DNA of 7,339 nucleotides from an uncultured Paracoccus sp. (GCF_946221145.1 NZ_CAMIOH010000155.1:1-7339); one strand, 5' to 3'; numbered from the stretch's first letter, positions 1-5,953 are shown. Notes: generated by a model from the sequence alone, not told the origin. Made by a program: numbers and translations.

Positions 1-252
1 GCTGTCGATATTGTCCTTCCAGCTGATCGCCACGCCGTCCAGCAGGCCGCGCCGCAGCTCCAGCTTGGCGCGGTCATGGGCGGCGATGGATTCCGACCGG
101 GCGCGCACGTCGGTGACGCGGGCATAGATGCGCCGGGCATCGGGATGGGCCTTTATGGCAGCCAGATAGGCCTCGGTCTGGTCCAGCGGGTCCAGAAGGC
201 CCGCCATGATCGCACGGCCCTGCTGGGCGGCGGGGGCGCGCAGCCAATCCAT
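1..252 (-). CDS. Amidase-signature family enzyme, N-terminal 84 residues (gene continues past left edge)
   Basis: This is the beginning of an amidase-signature hydrolase, the fold shared by GatA, fatty-acid amide hydrolase and many bacterial amidases, which cleave amide bonds with a Ser-cisSer-Lys triad. Visible are the helical N-terminus typical of the family (LDPLDQTEAYLAAIKAHPDA, residues about 20-39), an IYARV strand, and the segment LLDGVAISWKDNIDS at residues 70-84. K79 in that segment aligns with the catalytic lysine of the GV.(I/V).KDN motif. The two serines and the glycine/serine-rich core lie outside the window. The start is the ATG whose complement is at 250-252, with a GGTGGA ribosome binding site nine bases upstream. 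It starts two bases after the stop of the SdhAF4 gene, so the two are probably co-transcribed. The substrate cannot be told. A stand-alone amidase is more likely than GatA, because the N-terminus resembles generic rhodobacterial amidases and no gatB or gatC is visible. Confidence 0.87.
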   Translation of the reverse strand, partial: MDWLRAPAAQQGRAIMAGLLDPLDQTEAYLAAIKAHPDARRIYARVTDVRARSESIAAHDRAKLELRRGLLDGVAISWKDNIDS

Positions 253-254
253 GC

Positions 255-455
255 TCAGAAATCCACCGCGAGGCCGTTCTTTTCGTAATCGCCGAAGCGG
301 ACGGGTTCCGGCCCGTCGCGCCCGCCATATTCGACGGGCAGGGCCTCGGCGGCAGCGGCGGCGCGGCGGCGCCGTTCCTCGGCCTCGGCCAAGGCGCGGC
401 GGGCGGCAGGGGGCAGATCGGCTGGCGTGGCGTCAGCGGGCGGCAGATCGGTCAT
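255..455 (-). CDS. Succinate dehydrogenase assembly factor 4 family protein (DUF1674)
   Basis: This encodes a 66-residue cytosolic protein of the DUF1674/SdhAF4 family. In mitochondria the homologue binds flavinylated SdhA, limits its unproductive oxidation and promotes docking to SdhB; a matching role in succinate dehydrogenase (complex II) assembly is inferred here. The diagnostic C-terminus is complete: EYGGRDGPEPVRFGDYEKNG at residues 43-62, ending AVDF. It carries the conserved GG, GPEP, (R/T)(Y/F)GD(W/Y)E and terminal DF. The N-terminal half is a low-complexity Ala/Arg/Glu/Pro stretch (EEERRRRAAAAAEAL-like, about residues 25-41) that is likely helical and poorly conserved in the family. 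The length is normal for the bacterial members. It is the first gene of a minus-strand pair with the amidase and is divergent from rsmB. No sdh genes are in view, so the link to complex II rests on the family alone. Confidence 0.92.
   Translation of the reverse strand: MTDLPPADATPADLPPAARRALAEAEERRRRAAAAAEALPVEYGGRDGPEPVRFGDYEKNGLAVDF
262..267 (-). promoter_or_regulatory. Ribosome binding site of the amidase gene
   Basis: GGTGGA on the minus strand lies inside the last codons of the SdhAF4 gene, nine bases before the amidase ATG. It supports that ATG as the start and suggests translation coupled to the upstream gene. Confidence 0.5.
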
Positions 456-525
456 GGCAACGGTCCCCGATTGAACGTATTGGGTCGGCGCAGTCTTTCA
501 GCGGATTCAGGCAAAGGAAAGCGAT
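456..525. promoter_or_regulatory. Divergent intergenic region between the SdhAF4 gene and rsmB
   Basis: These 70 bases separate two divergent start codons and should carry promoters for both directions. They are less GC-rich than the flanking genes. On the plus strand TTGAAC (471-476) is a fair -35-like hexamer, but no good -10 lies 16-18 bases on (TCTTTC at 494-499 is poor). No convincing -10/-35 pair shows on the minus strand either. A GATTC (504-508) fits the GANTC site methylated by CcrM in alphaproteobacteria. GGGGA (468-464, minus) about eight bases before the SdhAF4 ATG may be its ribosome binding site. I infer promoter activity from the gene arrangement and cannot fix the elements. 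Confidence 0.5.
514..519 (+). promoter_or_regulatory. Ribosome binding site that favours the TTG start of rsmB
   Basis: AAGGAA ends six bases before the TTG at 526. The in-frame alternatives, GTG at 541 and ATG at 547, have no comparable purine run at the right distance, so this site decides the start. Confidence 0.6.
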
Positions 526-1779
526 TTGACAAAACGTGGCGTGGATATGGCGCGTTCGGGGGCATTGCGCCTGCTGGCGGGCGTGCGGGACGGTCTGTCG
601 CTGTCGGACCAGGCGGGGGCGCTGAAGGCGCTGCCGCCCGCCGATCAGGCCCGCGCGGGCAGGCTGGCCGCCGAGGTTCTGCGCCATCACGACCGCGCCG
701 ATGCCGTGATCGCGGCCTATGTGAAGCGCAATCCCAGCCCGGCGGTCGCCGATCTGCTGCGGCTTGCCACGGTCGAGTTGCTGGACCTGGGCGGGGCCGC
801 GCATGGCGTGGTCGATGCCGCCGTGACGCTGGCCCGCGGCATGGGCCAGAAGGGGCAGGCGGCGGCGGGCATGGTGAACGCGGTGCTGCGCAAGATCGCC
901 GCGCATCAGGGCTGGGCCGATCTGCCGCCGCAGGATCTGCCCGACTGGCTGCGCGATCCGCTGCTGGCCTGTCACGGGCAGGCGGTCGTCCGCGCCATCG
1001 AGGCCGCGCATCAGGCGGGCGCGCCGCTGGACCTGACGGTCAAACCCGGTGTCACGGTCGAAGGCGCCGATCCGCTGCCCACCGGATCGCTGCGCCTGCA
1101 TGGCCCGGCGCAGGTCAGCGCCCTGCCGGGCTTTGCCCAGGGCGACTGGTGGGTGCAGGACGCCGCCGCGGCCCTGCCGGTGCGCCTGCTGGACCCGCGC
1201 CCGGGCGAACGCATTGCCGATCTGTGTGCGGCGCCGGGCGGCAAGACGCTGCAACTGGCGGCGGCCGGGGCGCAGGTCACGGCGGTGGACATCAGCCCCG
1301 CGCGGCTGAAGCGGGTGGCGGACAACCTGCGCCGCTGCGGTCTGGCCGCCGATCTGGTCGCGGCGGACGCGCTTGACTGGCGGCCCGCCGGATCGCTGGA
1401 CGCGATCCTCTTGGACGCGCCCTGTTCGGCCACCGGCACCATCCGCCGCCATCCCGACCTGCCATTCCTGCGCGACGGGTCGGGGATCCCCGCGCTGATC
1501 GACCTTCAGGCGCGGCTGATCGACCATGCGCTGTCGCTGATCCCGCCGGGGGGGCGGATGGTCTATGCGGTCTGTTCCCTGCTGCCGGACGAGGGCGAGG
1601 CGCAAATCGCCGCCGCCCTGTCCCGCCATCCGGGGCTGACGGTCGAAAAACCGGCCCTGCCGGGGATCGGGGACGGCTGGCTCACGCCCGAGGGCGGCAT
1701 CCGCACCCGGCCCGATTACTGGCCGGACCGGGGCGGCATGGACGGCTTCTTCATGGCGCGGTTGCGCAGGGCCGGATAG
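526..1779 (+). CDS. rsmB: 16S rRNA (cytosine-967-C5)-methyltransferase RsmB
   Basis: RsmB transfers a methyl group from S-adenosylmethionine to C5 of cytosine 967 (E. coli numbering) of 16S rRNA, a small-subunit P-site modification made in the cytoplasm. The product has 417 residues against about 429 in E. coli. Residues about 8-130 form the NusB-like RNA-binding domain (ALRLLAGV, LRLATVELL, GMVNAVLRKI). The rest is the NOL1/NOP2/Sun methyltransferase domain. SAM motif I is LCAAPGGKT at 233-241, followed by VDIS. Motif IV is DAPCSATGT with C300, the cysteine needed for product release. Motif VI is YAVCSL with C350, the nucleophile that attacks C6 of the base. Both cysteines are present, so it should be active. 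TTG at 526 is chosen for its ribosome binding site and because family N-termini match the residues it adds; a start at ATG 547 would shorten the protein by seven residues. The gene stands alone or heads the purH transcript; I see no terminator after it. Confidence 0.95.
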   Translation: MTKRGVDMARSGALRLLAGVRDGLSLSDQAGALKALPPADQARAGRLAAEVLRHHDRADAVIAAYVKRNPSPAVADLLRLATVELLDLGGAAHGVVDAAVTLARGMGQKGQAAAGMVNAVLRKIAAHQGWADLPPQDLPDWLRDPLLACHGQAVVRAIEAAHQAGAPLDLTVKPGVTVEGADPLPTGSLRLHGPAQVSALPGFAQGDWWVQDAAAALPVRLLDPRPGERIADLCAAPGGKTLQLAAAGAQVTAVDISPARLKRVADNLRRCGLAADLVAADALDWRPAGSLDAILLDAPCSATGTIRRHPDLPFLRDGSGIPALIDLQARLIDHALSLIPPGGRMVYAVCSLLPDEGEAQIAAALSRHPGLTVEKPALPGIGDGWLTPEGGIRTRPDYWPDRGGMDGFFMARLRRAG

Positions 1780-1889
1780 GGAAGGCGGGTATTTCGGCAA
1801 CGAAGAAATGAACCGTCCTGCCCTGCGGGTGCTGGACCTTGCGGCCCGGCGGGGGTAGTTGGGCGCCAAATCCAGATGCGAGGCCCCCC
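1780..1889 (+). other. Intergenic leader between rsmB and purH, with a 16-codon open frame
   Basis: This is the longest non-coding stretch on the plus strand. It has no strong hairpin followed by T residues and so no clear terminator, and no good -35/-10 pair. It holds a short frame, ATG 1808 to TAG 1856-1858, coding 16 residues (MNRPALRVLDLAARRG) behind a weak GAAGAA purine run. The frame ends 31 bases before purH. It could be a translated leader, a decayed gene end, or chance. A TTG at 1839 opens a 17-codon in-frame extension of purH that I do not accept. Confidence 0.4.
1880..1883 (+). promoter_or_regulatory. Ribosome binding site of purH
   Basis: GAGG followed by a run of six C residues and then the ATG at 1890. 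The spacing is right for this start and supports it over the upstream TTG at 1839. Confidence 0.55.
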
Positions 1890-3479
1890 ATGTCCCGTCC
1901 CGTGCCGATCCGACGCGCGCTGATCTCTGTTTCCGACAAGACCGGGCTGATTGATTTCGCCCGCAAGCTGGACGCGCGCGGGATCGAGATCCTGTCCACC
2001 GGCGGCAGCGCCAAATCGCTGCGCGAGGCCGGGCTGACGGTGGTGGACGTGGCCGATGTGACCGGGTTCCCGGAAATGATGGATGGCCGCGTCAAGACGC
2101 TGCATCCGGTCGTGCATGGCGGTCTGCTGGCGCTGCGCGACAATGACGAACACCTGGCCGCGATGGAGTCCCATGGCATCGGTCCGATCGACCTGCTGGT
2201 GGTGAACCTCTATCCCTTCGAGGAGACGGTGGCCAAGGGCGCGGCTTACGACGACTGCATCGAGAATATCGACATCGGCGGCCCGGCGATGATCCGGGCG
2301 GCGGCCAAGAACCACGGTTTCGTCACCGTGATCGTCGATGTGGCCGATTATGACGCGCTGCTGGCGGAACTGGACGCCCATGACGACCGCACCACGCTGG
2401 CTTTCCGCCAGCGTCAGGCGCAGATCGCCTATGCGCGCACCGCCGCCTATGACGCCGCCGTCAGCACCTGGATGGCGGGCGCGATCGGCTGTGACACGCC
2501 CCGCCGCCGTGCCTTTGCCGGGACGTTGGCGCAAAGCCTGCGCTATGGCGAGAATCCGCATCAGGCGGCGGCGTTCTATGTCACCGGCGATGCGCGTCCG
2601 GGTGTCGCCACCGCGCGGCAGTGGCAGGGCAAGGAACTGTCCTACAACAATATCAACGACACCGATGCGGCGTTCGAACTGGTGGCGGAATTCGATCCGG
2701 CGCAAGGCCCGGCCTGCGCGATCATCAAGCACGCCAACCCTTGCGGCGTGGCGCGGGGGGACAGCGCGCTTGACGCCTATAAGCGGGCGTTCGACTGCGA
2801 CCGGACCTCGGCCTTTGGCGGGATCATTGCGCTGAACCAGCCCCTGGACGGCGCCACGGCCGAGGAAATCGTGAAGATCTTCACCGAAGTGGTGATCGCC
2901 CCCGATGCCGACGAGGATGCCAGGCGCGTCTTTGCCGCCAAGAAGAACCTGCGCCTGCTGACGACCGGCGGGCTGCCCGATCCGCGCGCCGGGGGGCTGG
3001 CCTTCCGGCAGGTCGCGGGCGGGTTTCTGGTGCAGGGCCGCGACAACGGCCATATCGGGCTGTCCGACCTGAAGGTGGTCAGCGACCGCCAGCCCGATGA
3101 CGCGGAACTGGCCGACCTGCTGTTCGCCTGGACCGTCGCCAAGCATGTCAAATCGAACGCCATCGTCTATGCCAAGGACCTGGCGACGGTGGGCGTCGGC
3201 GCGGGCCAGATGAGCCGCGTGGACAGCACCCGCATCGGCCGCCGCAAGTCCGAGGACATGGCCGAGGCGTTGGGCCTGACCCAGCCGCTGACCATCGGGT
3301 CGGTGGTCGCATCGGACGCGTTCTTCCCCTTTGCCGACGGGATCGAGGCTTTGGCCGAGGCAGGCGCCCGCGCCGTCATCCAGCCCGGCGGCTCGATGCG
3401 CGACGATGAGGTGATCGCGGCGGCCAACCGCCTGGGTCTGGCGATGGTCCTGACCGGCCAGCGGCATTTCCGGCACTGA
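1890..3479 (+). CDS. purH: Bifunctional AICAR formyltransferase / IMP cyclohydrolase PurH
   Basis: PurH performs the last two steps of de novo purine synthesis. It transfers a formyl group from 10-formyltetrahydrofolate to AICAR to give FAICAR, then closes the ring to IMP; it acts in the cytoplasm, usually as a homodimer. The product has 529 residues, the normal length. The N-terminal IMP cyclohydrolase domain (MGS-like fold, about residues 1-140) shows RRALISVSDKTGL, ILSTGGSAK, VTGFPEMMDGRVKTLHP and HGGLLA. The C-terminal AICAR transformylase domain shows LRYGENPHQ (217-225), LSYNNINDTDAA, and IIKHANPCG with the catalytic pair K280-H281. It also shows SNAIVYAKD, VGAGQMSRVDS and the closing TGQRHFRH. 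All key motifs are intact. ATG 1890 is chosen because the family begins just before (R)RALISVSDKT and because GAGG precedes it. Its stop TGA shares a base with the lspA ATG (TGATG), so lspA translation is likely coupled to it. Confidence 0.98.
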   Translation: MSRPVPIRRALISVSDKTGLIDFARKLDARGIEILSTGGSAKSLREAGLTVVDVADVTGFPEMMDGRVKTLHPVVHGGLLALRDNDEHLAAMESHGIGPIDLLVVNLYPFEETVAKGAAYDDCIENIDIGGPAMIRAAAKNHGFVTVIVDVADYDALLAELDAHDDRTTLAFRQRQAQIAYARTAAYDAAVSTWMAGAIGCDTPRRRAFAGTLAQSLRYGENPHQAAAFYVTGDARPGVATARQWQGKELSYNNINDTDAAFELVAEFDPAQGPACAIIKHANPCGVARGDSALDAYKRAFDCDRTSAFGGIIALNQPLDGATAEEIVKIFTEVVIAPDADEDARRVFAAKKNLRLLTTGGLPDPRAGGLAFRQVAGGFLVQGRDNGHIGLSDLKVVSDRQPDDAELADLLFAWTVAKHVKSNAIVYAKDLATVGVGAGQMSRVDSTRIGRRKSEDMAEALGLTQPLTIGSVVASDAFFPFADGIEALAEAGARAVIQPGGSMRDDEVIAAANRLGLAMVLTGQRHFRH

Positions 3480-4141
3480 TGCAACAGGAACTGCCCCTGG
3501 ACCCGACGCCGCCCCAGCCGCAGCCCCAGCCGCAGCCGAAACCGCGCCGCCCGCGAGGGCCCAGAAAGCCCGTGCCCCCGGCCCGCAGCGACATGCGGCT
3601 GGTGATCTGGGTCGCGACGACGATCTTCGTGGTCGATCAGGTGCTGAAATACTGGGTCGTCCATGTCCTGCAACTGGACCGGCTGCGGGAAATCGACGTT
3701 CTGCCGCCCTGGCTGAACCTGCGCATGGCCTGGAATCAGGGCGTCAATTTCGGGCTGATGGCATCGGATACCGATGTCACGAAATGGATCCTGATCGCGG
3801 TTGCCATCGCCATCGTCGCCTGGGTCTGGATCTGGATCTGGCGTTCGAATGCCGGGCGCCTGGCCCGCGTCGCGGCGGGTCTGCTGATCGGCGGGGCGCT
3901 TGGCAATGTCATCGACCGGCTGCTGTATGGCGCGGTCGCTGATTTCCTGAACATGTCGCTGCCGGGCTGGCAGAACCCCTACAGCTTCAACGTGGCAGAC
4001 ATCGCGATCTTTGCGGGCGCAATCGGGCTGGTGCTGGTGCCGCAGAAAAAGGAACCGGAAAAGCCTGCCCGCAAGCCCCGCGCCAAAGGCACCGACACCG
4101 GTCGCGACAAGACCCGTGACGGGACGGGCAAATCCGGCTAG
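3479..4141 (+). CDS. lspA: Lipoprotein signal peptidase (signal peptidase II) with long N-terminal extension
   Basis: LspA is the inner-membrane aspartyl protease that removes the signal peptide from diacylglyceryl-modified prolipoproteins, cutting just before the lipidated cysteine. Four membrane segments are apparent at about residues 39-60, 103-120, 127-145 and 172-190. The catalytic set is complete: D53 and K57 in VDQVLK, N86 in WNQGVNFGL, N143, D146 and R147 in GNVIDR, catalytic D155 in VADFLN, and N171 plus catalytic D174 in FNVAD. The R147-D155 and D155-D174 spacings of 8 and 19 equal those I recall for the Pseudomonas enzyme. At 220 residues it is longer than the usual 160-170. Residues 1-38 are a Pro/Gln- then Arg/Pro-rich cytoplasmic tail, and residues 191-220 a Lys/Arg-rich tail. 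ATG 3479 overlaps the purH stop and lacks its own clear ribosome binding site. A start at M39 (3593) would restore normal length but also lacks a site, so the start is less certain than the function. Confidence 0.95.
   Translation: MQQELPLDPTPPQPQPQPQPKPRRPRGPRKPVPPARSDMRLVIWVATTIFVVDQVLKYWVVHVLQLDRLREIDVLPPWLNLRMAWNQGVNFGLMASDTDVTKWILIAVAIAIVAWVWIWIWRSNAGRLARVAAGLLIGGALGNVIDRLLYGAVADFLNMSLPGWQNPYSFNVADIAIFAGAIGLVLVPQKKEPEKPARKPRAKGTDTGRDKTRDGTGKSG
3512..3535 (+). repeat. Two perfect 12-bp tandem repeats inside lspA
   Basis: The unit CCCCAGCCGCAG occurs twice head to tail, in frame, each copy coding Pro-Gln-Pro-Gln (residues 12-19 of LspA). Because the unit is a multiple of three, gain or loss of copies would lengthen or shorten the tail without a frameshift. 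Confidence 0.85.
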
Positions 4142-4157
4142 AACGGCCGGAACGAAA

Positions 4158-4164
4158 GAAGGGG
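4158..4164 (+). promoter_or_regulatory. Ribosome binding site of the DUF3035 lipoprotein gene
   Basis: GAAGGGG lies six bases before the ATG at 4171, in the 29-base gap after lspA. It gives the lipoprotein gene independent translation initiation. Confidence 0.6.
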
Positions 4165-4170
4165 CAGGAC

Positions 4171-4689
4171 ATGCAGGGTTTCGTCAGGGGCATCGCCATC
4201 GTGGCCGTGATCGGGCTGTCCGCCTGTGGCAGCAACCAGCTGATGAACATCAAGACCGGCCAGAACAGCCCGGACGAATTCGCCATCCTGCCGACCCGGC
4301 CCCTGTCAATGCCGCCCGACCTGGCGCTGCTGCCCGCCCCCACCCCTGGCGGGGCGAACATCACCGATCCGAACCCGCAGGCCGATGCGGTCGCGGCACT
4401 GGGCGGCAATCCGGCGCGGTTGCAGAACCAGGGCATTGCCGCCGCCGACGGCGCGCTGATCGCCCATGCCAACCGGCGCGGCACCGATCCGGCGATCCGC
4501 GAACGCCTTGCCCGGTCCGATGCCGACTGGCGGTCGCGCAACGGGCGCCGCCCGTTGGAGGCCATGTTCGGCACCAGCGTCTATCAGCGTGCCTATCGCC
4601 CGATGGCGCTTGATTCGCAGTCCGAACAGCAACGCTGGCAGCGGGCCGGGGCGATCACCCAGACCTCGCCGGCCCCTGCCGTGGAATGA
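4171..4689 (+). CDS. DUF3035 family lipoprotein, BamF-like
   Basis: This is a 172-residue predicted lipoprotein. The N-terminus is a short prolipoprotein signal: R6, a hydrophobic run (GIAIVAVIG) and the lipobox LSAC with C19 as the lipidated cysteine. The next residues (GSN) lack an Asp at +2, which favours outer-membrane sorting under the E. coli rule, though that rule is uncertain here. The mature N-terminus carries the conserved DUF3035 block, SPDEFAILPTRPLSMPP at residues 33-49, then a Pro-rich LLPAPTPGG. To my recollection this family includes BamF, the alphaproteobacterial lipoprotein subunit of the outer-membrane beta-barrel assembly machine that shares this kind of motif with BamC. 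I rate the family assignment high and the Bam role moderate. The C-terminal half is Arg/Ala/Gln-rich, probably helical, with no enzymatic motif. It lies directly after lspA, the peptidase that must process it, and overlaps the P450 start by four bases. Confidence 0.9.
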   Translation: MQGFVRGIAIVAVIGLSACGSNQLMNIKTGQNSPDEFAILPTRPLSMPPDLALLPAPTPGGANITDPNPQADAVAALGGNPARLQNQGIAAADGALIAHANRRGTDPAIRERLARSDADWRSRNGRRPLEAMFGTSVYQRAYRPMALDSQSEQQRWQRAGAITQTSPAPAVE

Positions 4690-5900
4690 CGGCGGACTTC
4701 GATCCGTCACAGCCCGGTTTCGGTGAAAATCCCTGGCCCGCCTATGCCGGGCTGCGCGTGCAGCCCGGACTGCCGCTGTGGAACGGCTTTCATCTGGCAT
4801 CCCGGTTCGACGATGTGCGGGCCATCGCATCCGACCGGCGAATGGTGCGCGGCACCGGCTTTCTTGCGGCCCATATCCGGCGACAGCGGCAGGTTGCCGC
4901 GAATTTCCACGACATGCCCTTTCACGAACGGTTCGTGCAGACCTCGATGCTGGAAATCGACGGGCCGGACCATGACAGGCTGCGGCGCGCGGTGTTTCCG
5001 TTCTTTACCAGGACCCGGCTGGACAGCCTGCGCCCCTTCGTGGCGCACTGGGTCGATGCCGCTCTTGACCGGCTGATCCCGCAGGGGCAGTTCGATTTCG
5101 TCGCCGATCTGGCCGCGCATCTGCCGGGCCAGGTGATCGGCCACCTGATCGGCACCGACCCGGCGCTTGTCCCGCAGATGACGCAATGGTCCGACGAGAC
5201 CGTCGGGTATTTCGATGTCAGCCGCCGCACCCCCGACCGCAAGGCACGGGCCGAGGACTCGGTGCGCCTGTTCCACGACGCGCTGCACGATCTGTACCGC
5301 GATCGAAAGGCCCGGCCCCGCGACGATCTGATGACCGCGATGATCGGCGCCAGCGAGGCAGGGCTGCTGAGCCATGACGAATTGATCGCCACGATCATGC
5401 AGCTGCTTCATGCCGGGCACGGATCGACCATCGACGCGATGGGCAGCGGTCTGCACGCGCTGATGGCCCATCCCGACCAGATGGCACGGCTGCGCGCCGA
5501 TCCCGCCCTGATGCCCACCGCCGTGCAAGAGATGTTCCGCTTTGCCCCGCCGCTGGTGTTCTTTCACCGCCACGCGGCCGAAGATCTGACGATCTGCGGG
5601 CAGGACTGGCCGCAGGGGACCAGTTTCGGGCTGCTGTATGCCAGTGCCAACCGCGACCCCGCGGCGTTTCCCGATGCCGACCGTTTCGACGTGGCGCGCA
5701 GGCCGAACCTGCATCTGGCATTCGGGGCGGGGCCGCATGTGTGCCTGGGCAACGCCCTGGCGCGGCTGAACATGGAGACATTGTTCACCGCCCTGCTGGC
5801 CCGCAGCCACAGCATCGACCTGGCCCGCCCCGCCGTCTGGAAGACCGGGCTGCAAGCCCATGGCCCGGCCAGCCTGCCCATCGCCATCGCGACACATTAG
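4686..5900 (+). CDS. Soluble bacterial cytochrome P450 with altered I-helix motif
   Basis: This encodes a 404-residue cytochrome P450, a haem-thiolate enzyme that usually inserts one oxygen atom into an organic substrate with electrons from a ferredoxin or flavodoxin system. There is no membrane anchor, as in soluble class I bacterial P450s, and the length is typical. Landmarks in order are DGPDHDRLRR (C-helix, H96 and R100 as likely haem-propionate contacts), the I-helix segment LLHAGHGSTID with A243-G244-H245-G246-S247-T248, EMFR (K-helix ExxR, E282 and R285), and FGAGPHVCLG with haem ligand C353. The I-helix normally reads (A/G)Gx(D/E)T(T/S). Here the acid is Gly and the first Thr is Ser, which may alter proton delivery or fit an unusual substrate. 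No ferredoxin or reductase gene is in view and the substrate cannot be told. Its ATG overlaps the lipoprotein stop (ATGA) with only a weak GTGGA before it, so translation is probably coupled. Base composition resembles its neighbours, so recent transfer is not evident. Confidence 0.96.
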   Translation: MTADFDPSQPGFGENPWPAYAGLRVQPGLPLWNGFHLASRFDDVRAIASDRRMVRGTGFLAAHIRRQRQVAANFHDMPFHERFVQTSMLEIDGPDHDRLRRAVFPFFTRTRLDSLRPFVAHWVDAALDRLIPQGQFDFVADLAAHLPGQVIGHLIGTDPALVPQMTQWSDETVGYFDVSRRTPDRKARAEDSVRLFHDALHDLYRDRKARPRDDLMTAMIGASEAGLLSHDELIATIMQLLHAGHGSTIDAMGSGLHALMAHPDQMARLRADPALMPTAVQEMFRFAPPLVFFHRHAAEDLTICGQDWPQGTSFGLLYASANRDPAAFPDADRFDVARRPNLHLAFGAGPHVCLGNALARLNMETLFTALLARSHSIDLARPAVWKTGLQAHGPASLPIAIATH

Positions 5901-5953
5901 CGTGTGACAGGTTGCGCGTCCCGCCGCCTTTGGTCAGATTTCCGCCCGAGACC

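Noticed and set aside
526..531. TTGACA as a -35 promoter element
   Set aside because: It is a perfect -35 hexamer but is the rsmB start codon region. No -10-like sequence follows 16-18 bases later, and AAGGAA upstream fits translation initiation at this TTG.
433..1869. A 478-codon open frame on the minus strand opposite rsmB
   Set aside because: It is rich in Arg, Gly and Gln with no recognisable motif and lies exactly opposite a well-conserved gene. Long antisense frames are expected from GC-rich third positions.
1859..1870. Near-palindrome TTGGGCGCCAAA upstream of purH as an operator
   Set aside because: Only the inner GGCGCC is truly palindromic, a common sequence at this GC content, and no second copy is present.
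1839..1889. N-terminal extension of PurH from TTG 1839
   Set aside because: The added 17 residues are Gly/Pro-rich and unlike the family. No ribosome binding site precedes the TTG, and ATG 1890 has GAGG at the right distance.
1716..3476. A 586-codon minus-strand frame opposite purH
   Set aside because: Same cause; the plus strand encodes complete PurH with all catalytic motifs. The frames opposite the P450 (4707-5897) and M16 (5785-7143) genes were rejected for the same reason.
3823..3842. Repeated TGGATC units in lspA (Trp-Ile alternation)
   Set aside because: Two short copies that encode part of a transmembrane helix; ordinary for a membrane segment.
5893..5906. CACA/TGTG inverted repeat at the end of the P450 gene as a terminator
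   Set aside because: The stem is only four base pairs with a six-base loop and no T run after it.
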